DNA of 64,000 nt from Ornithinibacillus caprae (GTDB taxonomy: Bacteria > Bacillota > Bacilli > Bacillales > Amphibacillaceae). The stretch is taken from positions 124,001-188,000 of the forward strand of contig NZ_WOCA01000006.1 in NCBI RefSeq assembly GCF_009728145.1, in the 5' to 3' direction. Every line of letters starts with the position of its first letter. Position 1 is the first letter of the stretch. Under the pieces are notes generated by a model. The model was not told the origin of the DNA and searched no databases. It saw only the letters and a program-made list of their open reading frames with translations. Below, one piece after another: positions 45,606 to 56,006 of this stretch. Made by a program: the position numbers and the translations under genes.

Positions 45606-46058
45606 ATGACGGAAATACTTCGTGAAATAGGAATGATCGCTAGGGCATTGGACTCTATAAGTAATATCGAATTTAAAGAATATGACCTGACAAAAGGTCA
45701 GTATTTGTACCTAGTGCGAATATGTGAAAACGCAGGAATCATTCAAGAAAAGTTAGCAGAAATGATTAAAGTAGACCGAACAACAGCAGCTCGTGCAATA
45801 AAAAAACTTGAAAGTAATGGCTTTATTGAAAAAAGAGAAGATCCTCATAACCAAAAAATAAGAAAGCTCTTTCCTACTGATAAGGGGAAAACGATTTATC
45901 CTTTTATTAAAAGAGAAAATGATTATTCAAATAGTGTCGCATTAGCGGGATTTTCCGAAAGAGAAGCAGATAGCCTTTTCTATCTTCTTCAAAAGGTAAG
46001 AAAAAATGTAGAAAAGGACTGGGAATATGTAAAAAGGGGAAACAAGCGAAATTATTAA
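45606..46058 (+). CDS. MarR family regulator
   Basis: 150 residues; winged helix with IIQEKLAEMIKVDRTTAARAIKKLESNGFIEKREDPHN split as helix-turn-helix and wing. The ATG at 45606 has GAGGAGGG upstream; earlier starts would run through the operators. It likely represses itself with paiA-paiB and the divergent membrane protein gene. Confidence 0.9.
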   Translation: MTEILREIGMIARALDSISNIEFKEYDLTKGQYLYLVRICENAGIIQEKLAEMIKVDRTTAARAIKKLESNGFIEKREDPHNQKIRKLFPTDKGKTIYPFIKRENDYSNSVALAGFSEREADSLFYLLQKVRKNVEKDWEYVKRGNKRNY

Positions 46059-46079
46059 TTGATTAAGGAGCGTGAGTAG

Positions 46080-46601
<522 letters not shown>

Positions 46602-46624
46602 CTATTATTGAAAGGTGGATGATT

Positions 46625-47236
46625 ATGTATATACCAACACAATTCAAAATAACAGATGAAGCAATGAATTACGAAATTATGAAAGAACACAGTTTTGCGG
46701 TTCTTTTTTCTGAGCATAATGAAGCGCCATTTGCCACTCATTTGCCGTTAATTTTAAACAAGGAAAATACATATTTATATGGACACTTTGCTCGTCCTAA
46801 TCCTCAGTGGAGAGATATCGAAAACCAAACTGTTCTAGCTATTTTCTATGGACCTCACTGTTATATCTCCCCATCTTGGTATGAGACGAATCAAGCAGTA
46901 CCGACATGGAATTACGTGACTGTTCATGTTTATGGAGAAGTCGAGTTGTTAAAGGATGAAATTGAATTAAAGGATTCCTTACATGAAATGGTATTGAAAT
47001 ATGAAGCGCCTGACAGTTCATATAGATTAGAAGATGTAGATGCTGAGTTTCTCTCTGGAATGAAAAAAGGGATACAAGGTTTTAAAATTAAAATCAAAAA
47101 GATAGAAGGAAAAGCTAAGTTGAGTCAAAATCATTCATTACAGCGACAAGAACTAGTTATTAATCAACTAGAACAATTTTCAAACACGAATGAGCATCAG
47201 ATTTCTTCATTAATGAAGGCAAATCTAAAAAAGTGA
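46625..47236 (+). CDS. paiB: PaiB, FMN-binding negative regulator family
   Basis: 203 residues. [32 protein letters not shown] and [13 protein letters not shown] are the family marks of PaiB, a split-barrel flavin-binding protein that in B. subtilis affects sporulation and degradative-enzyme genes. The ATG at 46625 has AAAGGTGG six bases upstream. Confidence 0.92.
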   Translation: MYIPTQFKITDEAMNYEIMKEHSFAVLFSEHNEAPFATHLPLILNKENTYLYGHFARPNPQWRDIENQTVLAIFYGPHCYISPSWYETNQAVPTWNYVTVHVYGEVELLKDEIELKDSLHEMVLKYEAPDSSYRLEDVDAEFLSGMKKGIQGFKIKIKKIEGKAKLSQNHSLQRQELVINQLEQFSNTNEHQISSLMKANLKK

Positions 47237-47350
47237 TTGTTTAATGTGAACGGTGAGATTATATTGAAGAAGAACAACTAACAATACAAAGTTATTTGCT
47301 GCGTAGTACAACCATAATCTGCAATAAGGTTTCGAAAACAGATCAAAATA

Positions 47351-47377
47351 AAAATCCGAACTTTCGTTCGGATTTTT
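47351..47377 (+). terminator. Bidirectional terminator between paiB and the leftward ABC operon
   Basis: Ten-bp stem AAAATCCGAA / TTCGGATTTT with a six-base loop and a T-run. Confidence 0.88.
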
Positions 47378-47461
47378 GACCCGTGTTTAATAGTTATTAA
47401 TACCCACTTTAAACTTATGAGGTGAAACCGAAGAAGGTAAGAGTCTCCTTCGTTTCTTTCT

Positions 47462-48700
47462 TTAAGATCGGATCCACTTCCAAATCTCACCTGGAGTAGC
47501 ATTTTTTCCGTACATTAAAATACCCACTTTAAATATTTTCCCAGCAAGCTTCATGAAGATCCAGATGCTAATGATTAATACGGCAATAGCAATGATTAAT
47601 TCAATCCATGGCCAATCTTCTAAAGTAGTTAGGCGCATGATTAGAACACCAGGAGCAGTAAATGGAATGTAAGAACTAACCTTTGCAATCATTCCACTTG
47701 GATCTCCAATAACTGGACCAGCGATAATAAAGGAGATAAACGGCAGCATCATAACCATACCTTGGAAGTTACCAGAGGTCGACATATCTGCCATCGTTGC
47801 TCCAATTCCTACAAAAATCGCTGCAAATAATAGGTACCCAAGTATGGCGATAAATACTAGTAATAATGTTTCTGGCACAAATAGATATTCAAGAATTGGT
47901 AGATCAAGTTGCCACAAGGCAATTGGAATAGCGAATAATAGTAGAACCACTACTTGAATCATCCCTAGAACAAAATACCCGAAAATCTTTCCTTGCATTA
48001 ATTCTCCAGGAGTAACGGATGATAAAATGATTTCTGCAATTTTGTCTTTCTTTTCCTGTGAGGCACTTTGGAAAATCATCATCCCTGTTATGACAATGGC
48101 AAATAGAATAATTCCAGCAAATAACCCTGGCACGATTCGTTCTAAATTAGCGGAATCTGTACCACTTTGCCCTTCTATAGTTGATTCTTCTATTTCTGAT
48201 TGATTTTCAAAAACCACTCCTTGAGATAGAATAGCCATCTCTTCTTCTGACAAGCCTAGTTGTGCAATACGCATTCCTTGAAGAGGCTCGCCTAGTAATT
48301 GAACTTGTTGATTAAAATATGAGTCAATTTCTTCACTCGTATATACAGACACAACACCATTTTCTAATACCTGTTCATTTAAATAGATATATGCTGTATC
48401 TTCCATATCTTCAAGTTCCTCTTTCGCTTCATCTTCTGATAGGGTTGTAGTTTCTATATCCCAATCTAACTCATAAAGATTGGCTGTTTCTTGTATACTA
48501 GTCATTGCATTAATTTCATCATTTACGAAAACTGTTGTAGAGGTGTCCTCACCATCAGAATCACCGATTAAACTACCGATCAGAAAGAATACTAAGAAAA
48601 GAGCAGGTGTTAAAAATAGTCCAATGACAAATGTCTTATTCTTTAAATTTCGTTTGATTTCCCATTTTGCTACCTTCCATGTATTACGCATTTGCCTCAC
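47462..48700 (-). CDS. ABC-2 type permease, YhaP/NatB-like
   Basis: 412 residues: an N-terminal membrane helix (~26-46), a large acidic outside domain, and five to six membrane helices in the C-terminal half. Family of sodium or drug exporters (NatB/YhaP). The ATPase gene overlaps its start by 17 bases. Confidence 0.87.
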   Translation of the reverse strand: MRQMRNTWKVAKWEIKRNLKNKTFVIGLFLTPALFLVFFLIGSLIGDSDGEDTSTTVFVNDEINAMTSIQETANLYELDWDIETTTLSEDEAKEELEDMEDTAYIYLNEQVLENGVVSVYTSEEIDSYFNQQVQLLGEPLQGMRIAQLGLSEEEMAILSQGVVFENQSEIEESTIEGQSGTDSANLERIVPGLFAGIILFAIVITGMMIFQSASQEKKDKIAEIILSSVTPGELMQGKIFGYFVLGMIQVVVLLLFAIPIALWQLDLPILEYLFVPETLLLVFIAILGYLLFAAIFVGIGATMADMSTSGNFQGMVMMLPFISFIIAGPVIGDPSGMIAKVSSYIPFTAPGVLIMRLTTLEDWPWIELIIAIAVLIISIWIFMKLAGKIFKVGILMYGKNATPGEIWKWIRS

Positions 48701-49613
48701 CTGCTTCCTTTAATAGATTCTTATCCGTTGCAATATCAATAAAGATTTCATGAAGAGAGATTCGATTTATTTTTAATTCATTCACAGTTATGCTTTCTGG
48801 TAAATTCTTTATCCAATTTGTTGGTTGAATATCCTTTTCCAAGAATAGAATAGATATGTCATCATTTTGTTCTACCCGTTGGACCTGTGGGATTTTTTCT
48901 AATTCTGAGATTTCATTTTTCCCATGAATAGTACATTTGAAATTCGCATATTCTGTTTTCACATCATCTAATGTTCCATAAATAACTTTTTGCCCATGCT
49001 GAATCATGAATAAACGGTCACACATTTCTTCTACTAAATTCATTTGGTGAGAAGATAGTAAGATAGCAGTTCCATTGTTCGCTAACTTACGGATCTCTTC
49101 TTTAAATATTTCTTGGCTAACTGGGTCAAGTCCAGAAAATGGTTCATCTAAAATTAGCAGCTCTGGTTCGTGGAGAATGGAACCAATAAACTGAACTTTT
49201 TGTCCCATCCCTTTTGAGAGCTCCTCAACAGCTACATTCTCTTTCCCTTCTAGGTCAAACTTTTTAAGGTATTGTAAAGCACGTTCTTTTGCTTTATCCA
49301 ATGGATAATCCTTTAGGTCAGCTAAATAGAGTAATATATCCATTACTTTCACATTTTTATATAGGCCACGCTCTTCCGGTAAATAGCCAATTTTATGGCG
49401 TGGAATCCCATTTCCATTATTGTGAAATGTAATCGCTCCTTGGTCTGGATACATGATCCCCATAATATTACGAATCGTTGTTGATTTTCCAGCACCATTT
49501 GGGCCGAGAATAGCCATAATTTCTCCTTTACGAACATCAAAAGAGATACTTTTTAATGCTTTTTTGTCTTTAAAAGATTTTTCAAGATCTTTAACTGTTA
49601 ACATGACTTCCAT
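48684..49613 (-). CDS. ABC transporter ATP-binding protein, YhaQ/NatA-like
   Basis: 309 residues: Walker A GPNGAGKST, signature LSKGMGQK, Walker B LLILDEPFSGLDP; the C-terminal ~80 residues form the extra domain of NatA-type ATPases. It drives the YhaP-like permease; the pair is probably an efflux system. Confidence 0.9.
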   Translation of the reverse strand: MEVMLTVKDLEKSFKDKKALKSISFDVRKGEIMAILGPNGAGKSTTIRNIMGIMYPDQGAITFHNNGNGIPRHKIGYLPEERGLYKNVKVMDILLYLADLKDYPLDKAKERALQYLKKFDLEGKENVAVEELSKGMGQKVQFIGSILHEPELLILDEPFSGLDPVSQEIFKEEIRKLANNGTAILLSSHQMNLVEEMCDRLFMIQHGQKVIYGTLDDVKTEYANFKCTIHGKNEISELEKIPQVQRVEQNDDISILFLEKDIQPTNWIKNLPESITVNELKINRISLHEIFIDIATDKNLLKEAGEANA

Positions 49614-49653
49614 TCGTATTCACCCTTTCTGTATTTTTCTCCCTGTGTAAATC

Positions 49654-50553
49654 CTACCATACTAAACTATTTCTTGTGAGAAATTTATCATCAAAGAATA
49701 TTGGAACTCCAACTCCATTTTTTTCTGCATGGATATGAAGGTGTGGCTCGGATGTATTTCCTGAATTACCAACTGCTCCGATTTTGGTTCCCTCTTGTAT
49801 AGTATCACCGACTTCCACGGATACACTTTCTTTAAGCATATGCGCTATATAGACGACGACATTTTGTTCACATTCTAGTGCAACATAATTTCCTTCAGGC
49901 TCATTTGGATTAGAATCTGGTGGAATTAAATCAGGTAACCCATCCCTTACCTCCACGACGGTTCCATTACAAGGGCTATATAGTGGATCTTGAAATATTT
50001 CGTATTTTTCTAGATCCTTAGGATATAATCCTTTTGTTCGAGTCCCTAACTTATTTAATTTGACTATATCTAGTGCATACTGTTGAGGTTCATAGGCGTG
50101 ATGGTAATTCATAATTGTACTACTCCCGCCATGTCCAATGTAATAGACTCCATTTTGTAAAGGAAAAGAAAGATCGATAGACTCATCTTTTATTGAAAAA
50201 CTACTAAAAGCAGAAATATTATATAGGCCAAAAATAATGATTAAAAAAACATTTACACCAATAGAAAATTTTCTTGCTTTATGTTGAGTAGTATCTTCAA
50301 ATTTTTGATGCTTTATTTTTTTCCAGGACAGAAAAATGGTAATGACTAATAATAACGGAAATACAAATCTTAGGTAGTAGCTAACCCAAGACCAATTTCC
50401 CGATAAAAATAACCAAGTAATAATCATAATGGTAGCTACAAGCAAAGTGCCCCATTCAAGTTTGCTATTTATCTTTGCTCTCCAAAGCATATAGAGAAAG
50501 CAAGCAGGTAATAATAGCTGGATAAGTAGAACCTGGATAATGGTTAAGAGCAT
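49654..50553 (-). CDS. Membrane-anchored M23 family peptidase
   Basis: 299 residues: four membrane helices in the first ~125 residues, then an outside M23 (LytM-like) domain with the metal-site histidines in HLHIH and an upstream H and D (NYHHAYEPQQYALD). It probably cuts peptidoglycan cross-bridges or is an inactive relative. It lies at the end of a YtrA-like ABC operon. Confidence 0.8.
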   Translation of the reverse strand: MLLTIIQVLLIQLLLPACFLYMLWRAKINSKLEWGTLLVATIMIITWLFLSGNWSWVSYYLRFVFPLLLVITIFLSWKKIKHQKFEDTTQHKARKFSIGVNVFLIIIFGLYNISAFSSFSIKDESIDLSFPLQNGVYYIGHGGSSTIMNYHHAYEPQQYALDIVKLNKLGTRTKGLYPKDLEKYEIFQDPLYSPCNGTVVEVRDGLPDLIPPDSNPNEPEGNYVALECEQNVVVYIAHMLKESVSVEVGDTIQEGTKIGAVGNSGNTSEPHLHIHAEKNGVGVPIFFDDKFLTRNSLVW

Positions 50554-50567
50554 GGTTTCACCTCAAA

Positions 50568-51428
50568 TTATATGTTTGGAGTTAGCAACAATGAAATAAT
50601 CTCCTCTAATTCAACTGCAGAATGATCCGTCCATTGGATTCCCTGTTCTTGTAAGAACTGCTGTGTTACATCTGGTTGATTGGAAATTAATTGTTGGTTG
50701 TAACGTACTATCTCCCCTGGAATTTTGGAGCTTGGTAATACGGTATCCTTTAACCAGAAACGCTTATAACTTTCGGTTAATGCTTCTTTTTCATAGTTGC
50801 CAATCATTTCTCCATCATGTAATACGAATAAGTAATCAGAAAGTTTCTTAATATCCTCAACTTGGTGGCTGGCTATGAGGATGGCATGCTCTCCTTGATC
50901 CATCCAATCTACTAATACATCAATTAATAGTTTTTTAGAAGGAATGTCCATAAAAGATGTTGGTTCATCCAATATTAATAATGGTGCATTTCTTGGAATA
51001 GTTAGTGCTAAGTTAAGTTTTTGCTGCATTCCTTGTGATAGTTTACTGAATTTTTTATTTAACGGTATGTCAAAAAGGTGAACCATGTTCTCAAATAGCT
51101 CCTCGCTCCAATTCGGATATAAAGGAGATATTAGTTCCTTTAATTGTTTGCCATTAAAGGCATCCCAACCAATGATCGTTTGTGGTTGATAAGCTACAGA
51201 TTGTTTCCAGTCTTCACCTGGTCCGTGCACAAATTGATCGAGAAGTTTGATGTTTCCTTGATCTGGTTTGACTAGATTCATAATCATTTTTAATAAGGTA
51301 CTCTTTCCAGACCCGTTATTCCCCACTAAAGCGGTAATCGTTCCTGATTCGATAGTTAAATTAATTGGACCAAGTTGAAAATCATCTATTTTTTTCTGCA
51401 GGTGAGTGATATTTAACAATGATTGCAT
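50568..51428 (-). CDS. ABC transporter ATP-binding protein, YtrB-like
   Basis: 286 residues: Walker A GNNGSGKST near 36-44, signature LSQGMQQ, Walker B LLILDEPTSFMD. It pairs with the two permeases upstream in the same operon. Confidence 0.88.
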   Translation of the reverse strand: MQSLLNITHLQKKIDDFQLGPINLTIESGTITALVGNNGSGKSTLLKMIMNLVKPDQGNIKLLDQFVHGPGEDWKQSVAYQPQTIIGWDAFNGKQLKELISPLYPNWSEELFENMVHLFDIPLNKKFSKLSQGMQQKLNLALTIPRNAPLLILDEPTSFMDIPSKKLLIDVLVDWMDQGEHAILIASHQVEDIKKLSDYLFVLHDGEMIGNYEKEALTESYKRFWLKDTVLPSSKIPGEIVRYNQQLISNQPDVTQQFLQEQGIQWTDHSAVELEEIISLLLTPNI

Positions 51429-51430
51429 GA

Positions 51431-51832
51431 TTAATCCTCCTTCTCTTGATCTCTATAGGTATCTAATACCTGATCAAAAATATCTTTAATTTGTTCGATT
51501 GAATAGTGATAATTCAAAGCAGTTTGCACTGCATTTTCAATGGTTTTTTTAACAGATGAAACTTTAACCTCTTGTTTTAAGGATTCGTTTACTTCTGCAA
51601 CAAAGGTTCCTTTTCCTTGAATCGTTTTGATAAACCCTTGTATCTCCAGATTTTGATATGCCCGTCTTATCGTGATTACACTGATTTCAAGGTCCTTTGA
51701 TAAGGCTCTTATCGAAGGTAGTGAAGTTCCAGCAGGTAAATGTCCACCTGCAATTAAAGCTTTAAGTTGATGTTCAATTTGATGATAGATTGGTTCGCGT
51801 GAATCTTGGGACAAACGGATCGGTAGTTCCAT
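51431..51832 (-). CDS. GntR family regulator, YtrA-like
   Basis: 133 residues; short GntR protein of the YtrA group, a winged helix (LPAGTSLPSIRALSKDLEISVITIRRAY) with a short tail. I start at 51832 because AAGGGGTG precedes it; the longer frame upstream lacks a ribosome site. YtrA regulators respond to cell-wall antibiotics in Bacillus. It probably controls its own operon through a dyad near 53.4 kb. Confidence 0.87.
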   Translation of the reverse strand: MELPIRLSQDSREPIYHQIEHQLKALIAGGHLPAGTSLPSIRALSKDLEISVITIRRAYQNLEIQGFIKTIQGKGTFVAEVNESLKQEVKVSSVKKTIENAVQTALNYHYSIEQIKDIFDQVLDTYRDQEKED

Positions 51833-51890
51833 GGAACACACCCCTTTCTGGGCAACTATAATATAAAAATTTATCAAAAGGTGGATATTA

Positions 51891-52616
51891 TTATTGGTAA
51901 TCGATAGTTTCCATATTCTTTATCATTTTATATTTCCAATAATGTAAACCAAAATAAGCAATCAAGATAGAGAAAATCACTATTGGTATTGGCCATTTTT
52001 GTACAGCGATTGCAGTGAAATGAACGATTCCATAAGAGAAGATCCATGGAAAAATTACAATTCCAAAAATAATAAAGACTAGAAGTAATCCAGATAATAT
52101 AAAAGCTAGTTTCTTGTTAGGAACTATATACATCCCAGTATCATATGTGACTATTGCGGATCCGAAAAAAATTCCGAATGACAGCCAAGTTATTGAAAAA
52201 GCAATGTAATTGCTAGGAGCTAATAGATTTTGTAACTCAGTAGAAAATAAATACATACAAATTAACACCAAAACTTGAGCTGGAAGTGAGTAAACGAAGT
52301 AGATGATGAGCCTACTTTTAGCAATTACCTCTTTGGGTAATGGGAGCTGCATTTGGTTGTGCAAAATGGGAGAAATCCACAAGTCGCCTCTGATAACTTG
52401 GTCCTGCAATACTTTTGGTTTCATCCAAATCGGCGCGAATGTAAATAATACTATGAATAATAGATCATAAATTCCGATGTTATTTGCGGTTTCTGTTAGT
52501 AAAATGATGAGCAGAGTATAAATTGCAAAGAAAATAATGGTATAGATAAATCCTGCCCATGATGCTTGTAGTTCAAAGGATGCTATCCTCATTGCTTCCT
52601 TCATATCGTTAACCAC
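51891..52616 (-). CDS. ABC transporter membrane protein, second of a pair
   Basis: 241 residues with six hydrophobic segments. It is a paralogue of the next upstream gene: NDMKEAMRIASFEL aligns with NTWKQAFKLATFEL. GTG start chosen from that alignment; an ATG 12 bases inside with AAGGTGG is an alternative. Function is export or signalling with the YtrB-like ATPase. Confidence 0.75.
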   Translation of the reverse strand: MVNDMKEAMRIASFELQASWAGFIYTIIFFAIYTLLIILLTETANNIGIYDLLFIVLFTFAPIWMKPKVLQDQVIRGDLWISPILHNQMQLPLPKEVIAKSRLIIYFVYSLPAQVLVLICMYLFSTELQNLLAPSNYIAFSITWLSFGIFFGSAIVTYDTGMYIVPNKKLAFILSGLLLVFIIFGIVIFPWIFSYGIVHFTAIAVQKWPIPIVIFSILIAYFGLHYWKYKMIKNMETIDYQ

Positions 52617-52629
52617 CTTGTTTTCCCCC

Positions 52630-53358
52630 CTATATATAATCTATTTTGTTCATATTTCTTTTCATGTAATTCTTCCAAAAATGATAACCGCTATATGCAG
52701 CAATGATTGAAGCAATAGAGGTAAACAATGGCCATTTATCAGCTGCAATGATGGACCAATAAACAAAGCCATGGCCAGTAATTGCGTGAAACAGCGTAAA
52801 TAAGATACTCCCTATCCCTACAGTGAGTATTCCTATAATAAACAATCCAGCAGTCGTAGCTAAAAAGCCTTTATCACCTGTATCACTTGCAGGAAATATA
52901 AAACCTACGTAGAAACTAAACGATAACCATAAGATAGCAAATGCAATCATACTATCAATAGAAAAATGGGCAGGAAAAGTTGCTAAATATAGCAATCCTA
53001 CTATTGCTATGACCTGAAAAGGAAAGGTATAGATGAAATGGATAATAAATCTACTTTTAATCAGAACCTCTTCTTTAATCGGTAAATGTTTTTGCATTAG
53101 TAATATAGGAGAGACTATAAAGTTTGGTTGTATATTTTGAATTTGAAAAGCCTTTGGTTTAGGCATTGCTGTAGCAAATGAAAATAAAATCATAAAGAAA
53201 AGATCAAATCCTAGAAATCCATTCTCTACATACTCAGGTAGGGATTTTCTGAGATAACCTAAAAGAAATAGTGTAATTACAAGAGAAAAAATTAAATTTA
53301 TTTTTGATTGTTTTAATTCAAAAGTTGCCAGTTTAAATGCTTGTTTCCATGTATTCAA
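52630..53358 (-). CDS. ABC transporter membrane protein, first of a pair
   Basis: 242 residues with six hydrophobic segments, paralogous to the protein encoded after it. TTG start with AAGGGGG upstream. First gene of the YtrA-like operon. Confidence 0.75.
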   Translation of the reverse strand: MNTWKQAFKLATFELKQSKINLIFSLVITLFLLGYLRKSLPEYVENGFLGFDLFFMILFSFATAMPKPKAFQIQNIQPNFIVSPILLMQKHLPIKEEVLIKSRFIIHFIYTFPFQVIAIVGLLYLATFPAHFSIDSMIAFAILWLSFSFYVGFIFPASDTGDKGFLATTAGLFIIGILTVGIGSILFTLFHAITGHGFVYWSIIAADKWPLFTSIASIIAAYSGYHFWKNYMKRNMNKIDYI

Positions 53359-53385
53359 TATAAAATCCCCCTTACAACTGTTATG

Positions 53386-53407
53386 CTGTTTATATATTTA
53401 TATACAG
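53386..53407 (-). promoter_or_regulatory. Operator-like dyad before the YtrA-type operon
   Basis: CTGTTTATATA next to TTTATATACAG: 9 of 11 positions pair. It overlaps the -10 box and start region of the leftward promoter, a good place for the GntR repressor. Confidence 0.55.
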
Positions 53408-53434
53408 TATATGAATATTAATTATAATTGTCAA
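53406..53434 (-). promoter_or_regulatory. Sigma-A promoter of the YtrA-type operon
   Basis: On the minus strand TTGACA (-35, perfect), 17-base spacer, TATACT (-10). Confidence 0.8.
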
Positions 53435-53649
53435 TTAAATATTGAAGATTCTTCATAAACCGTAATCGAAAGTGGTGTTGTTCACATTTTTGACAAATTA
53501 ACATTATTTTTGTGAAAAAGTGAGCAAATAGTATTTACGATTAGTAAAATGCGTGTTATTATCAAAGTGTAATAAGGAAACACCTTACAATATATTGTGA
53601 AACAATGAGCATTATGAAAATGAATCAAAACATAAAGGAGATGGTAAGC

Positions 53650-54159
53650 ATGATTATGAACTTTATCCGTAATAATAAAATTTTCGCAGGAGTATTAGCA
53701 ATTATTCGAGTATATATTGGTTATAGCTGGCTAACAAGTGGCTGGGGTAAAGTAACTGGTGGCGGATTTGATGCAAGTGGATTCTTACATGGAGCAGTCG
53801 CAAGTGCAGGTGGAGAGCATCCAGCAGTACAAGGCTGGTGGGCAGCATTTTTAGAAAGTGTAGCCATTCCAAATGCAGGACTATTTAGCTTTTTGGTAAT
53901 GTGGGGTGAAGTGCTTGTAGGAGTAGCATTAATCCTAGGAATCTTTACTAACTTTGCAGCACTAATGGGAATTACGATGAACTTCGCATTTTTATTCAGT
54001 GGAACAGTAAGCACAAACGCACAAATGGTATTACTAACCGTATTCTTGATTGTAGCAGGGTTTAATGCAGGTCGTTATGGTTTAGACAGATGGATCATTC
54101 CTTTCTTGAAAAACTATACTCCACAAAAAAGAGATAAAAAAGAAATTGCAGTTGCATAA
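53650..54159 (+). CDS. DoxX family membrane protein
   Basis: 169 residues, four membrane helices: AIIRVYIGYSWLTSGWGK, and later NAGLFSFLVMWGEVLVGVALILG. DoxX proteins relate to quinol/thiosulfate oxidation subunits and in other bacteria to redox-stress complexes. The ATG at 53650 has AAAGGAGATGG upstream. Single gene. Confidence 0.85.
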   Translation: MIMNFIRNNKIFAGVLAIIRVYIGYSWLTSGWGKVTGGGFDASGFLHGAVASAGGEHPAVQGWWAAFLESVAIPNAGLFSFLVMWGEVLVGVALILGIFTNFAALMGITMNFAFLFSGTVSTNAQMVLLTVFLIVAGFNAGRYGLDRWIIPFLKNYTPQKRDKKEIAVA

Positions 54160-54169
54160 AAACAAAGAA

Positions 54170-54206
54170 AAAAGCTGATCCTCCGAAAAGGAAGATCAGC
54201 TTTTTA
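54170..54206 (+). terminator. Bidirectional terminator after the DoxX gene
   Basis: Stem AAAAGCTGATC / GATCAGCTTTT with a 13-base loop region and a T-run; it also ends the leftward PH-domain gene. Confidence 0.85.
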
Positions 54207-54213
54207 AGCTCGC

Positions 54214-54588
54214 CTAGCACACATATTCAGCTAGTACGCTTTGTACTTTATAAATATTTAATTGTTTGTTAAATGTCTTTTCGATTGGTGCTGATAAACC
54301 AGAAACCCAAATTTTTAGTTCTGCGTCTAAATCAAATGTCCCTGCTGTTTCTACAGAAAAGTTCGTGATGTTTTTATAAGGGATCGAGCGATATTCCACT
54401 TTTTTACCTGTTACCCCTTGCTTGTCTACTAGAATTAACCGTTTGTTAGTGAATACAAATAAGTCCCGAATAAGTTTATATGCATGCTCTACATTCTCTG
54501 TAGGCGCAAGCAGATCTTTTAGTTCTTTTTCTGCTGTTTTGCTATCGATCTCGGATGCATTTCCCATCATACCATCAAATAATCCCAT
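54214..54588 (-). CDS. Bacterial PH-domain protein
   Basis: 124 residues; bacterial pleckstrin-homology domain (YKLIRDLFVFTNKRLILVDKQG, then YRSIPYKNITNFSVE). Commonly single-domain in Bacillus; function unknown. AGGAGG precedes the ATG. Confidence 0.85.
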   Translation of the reverse strand: MGLFDGMMGNASEIDSKTAEKELKDLLAPTENVEHAYKLIRDLFVFTNKRLILVDKQGVTGKKVEYRSIPYKNITNFSVETAGTFDLDAELKIWVSGLSAPIEKTFNKQLNIYKVQSVLAEYVC

Positions 54589-54732
54589 GAAAATGACCTC
54601 CTATTATTCATTCTGCTTTTATTATATCAATAATTAGATTAAATAGTAACTTACTTTTAAATGGAGATGTTTATTCCATTGATACGATGTAAACAATGGA
54701 TGATATATCTATTTTATGGAGGGATATGTTTG

Positions 54733-55320
54733 ATGAAGGGATTATTACCTTTAGTTTTGGCAATGCTCCTATTGAGCGCATGTGGAAATAACAATAATAA
54801 AGAAGACATACAAGGGCAGACGGAGGAAGATCCAGGAATTGCAACAATTAGCAATCAGATTGCAAAGGAAACATCTACTCTTGTCTCTCTAGTAAATAGC
54901 AGTGGAGAGAGAATTGGCGAAGCAAAATTAGAACAACGTCAAGATGGTGTAAATATAACACTGGAAGCAACAGGCTTACCACCCGGTACACATGGCTTTC
55001 ATATTCATGAGGTTGGAAAATGTCAGCCACCAACATTTGGCTCTGCCGAAGGGCATTTCAATCCGACACAAAAAGGGCACGGATTTAATCATCCGGAGGG
55101 ACCTCATGCAGGAGATTTGCCAAATATTGATGTAGCAGAAGATGGTACCGTAAAAGCAGAAGTACTTGCAGAACATGTAACCTTACAAAAAGGAGAGGAA
55201 CACTCACTTTTAAAAGAAGGTGGAACTGCCCTAATGATTCATTCCGATGCGGATGATTATGAGTCACAGCCCGCCGGTGATGCAGGGGAACGAATTGCTT
55301 GTGGTGTAATTGCTGAATAG
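54733..55320 (+). CDS. sodC: Cu/Zn superoxide dismutase, lipoprotein
   Basis: 195 residues. Signal peptide with lipobox LLSAC, then a SodC domain. The copper histidines (HGFHIHE, EGHFNP and MIHSDADD) and zinc ligands (KGHG, GPHAGD) are present, as is the active-site Arg (GERIACG) and both disulfide cysteines (GKC and ACG). It removes superoxide outside the membrane. I start at the ATG at 54733, which has GGAGGG upstream and begins the signal peptide. Confidence 0.93.
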   Translation: MKGLLPLVLAMLLLSACGNNNNKEDIQGQTEEDPGIATISNQIAKETSTLVSLVNSSGERIGEAKLEQRQDGVNITLEATGLPPGTHGFHIHEVGKCQPPTFGSAEGHFNPTQKGHGFNHPEGPHAGDLPNIDVAEDGTVKAEVLAEHVTLQKGEEHSLLKEGGTALMIHSDADDYESQPAGDAGERIACGVIAE

Positions 55321-55325
55321 CTTAC

Positions 55326-55358
55326 AAAGAGACTTTCAGTTTTGAAGGTCTCTTTTTT
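55326..55358 (+). terminator. Terminator after sodC
   Basis: Stem AAAGAGAC / GTCTCTTT with a 14-base loop, then TTTT. Confidence 0.85.
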
Positions 55359-55556
55359 ATGTCTTTTTATTTGATAAGGTGATTAAGTTTGCGGGTCTTA
55401 AGGTCTGATTTCATAAAGTAAACAAGATAAATATAGTAATTTAGACCTGTTTTCAAAAGGTAATTAGCTCAATAATGTTTCTTTTTAATTTATTATTTAT
55501 TTTCTGATATTTAAATGGTGTAATTTAACTGTAAAATTTATCAAGGAGGAAATGAT

Positions 55557-55991
55557 ATGAAAAAATTAAAAGTATTAACAATTGGATTGGGACTAGTTGT
55601 AACTCTGGCATTAGGATTTCAACCGACAATAGCTGAAGCACATTTCAATGAATCACATGAATTAGAGCCAATTTCTCAATTAAATGAAAACGCACCATTC
55701 GCTTACCCAACAGTTATAGGACTGGAAGCACCATCAAGTATATATGGTTCGAATGCATCTCCACAATTCAAGTTGAATTTTTCGGGTGACAGAGGTGGTG
55801 GTACGTACAGATGGACCTTTACTCCTGGTAATGGTGATTCGACTCGATCTGGATCAACTTCAGCAACAAGCCATTCACTAAACCATAATTATTATTTAGG
55901 TAATCGTGATAGCGATAGTTATGAAGTAAGAGCATCAGTAACTGGCTATAGCTACGATAGTACTATTAAAGTAGTGAGACACTATCGTTAA
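55557..55991 (+). CDS. Small secreted protein, 144 aa
   Basis: An N-terminal signal peptide (KKLKVLTIGLGLVVTLALG, cleavage near AEA) and a mature part rich in Ser, Gly, Tyr, Asn and Thr with predicted beta strands (GGGTYRWTFTPGNGDS, SDSYEVRASVTGYSYDS). I do not recognise it. It has AAGGAGG upstream and is followed by a hairpin and then an ABC transporter, which may be its exporter, sensor or immunity partner. Other reading: an unrelated exported protein. Confidence 0.7.
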   Translation: MKKLKVLTIGLGLVVTLALGFQPTIAEAHFNESHELEPISQLNENAPFAYPTVIGLEAPSSIYGSNASPQFKLNFSGDRGGGTYRWTFTPGNGDSTRSGSTSATSHSLNHNYYLGNRDSDSYEVRASVTGYSYDSTIKVVRHYR

Positions 55992-56006
55992 AGTGAATTT
56001 ACATAT

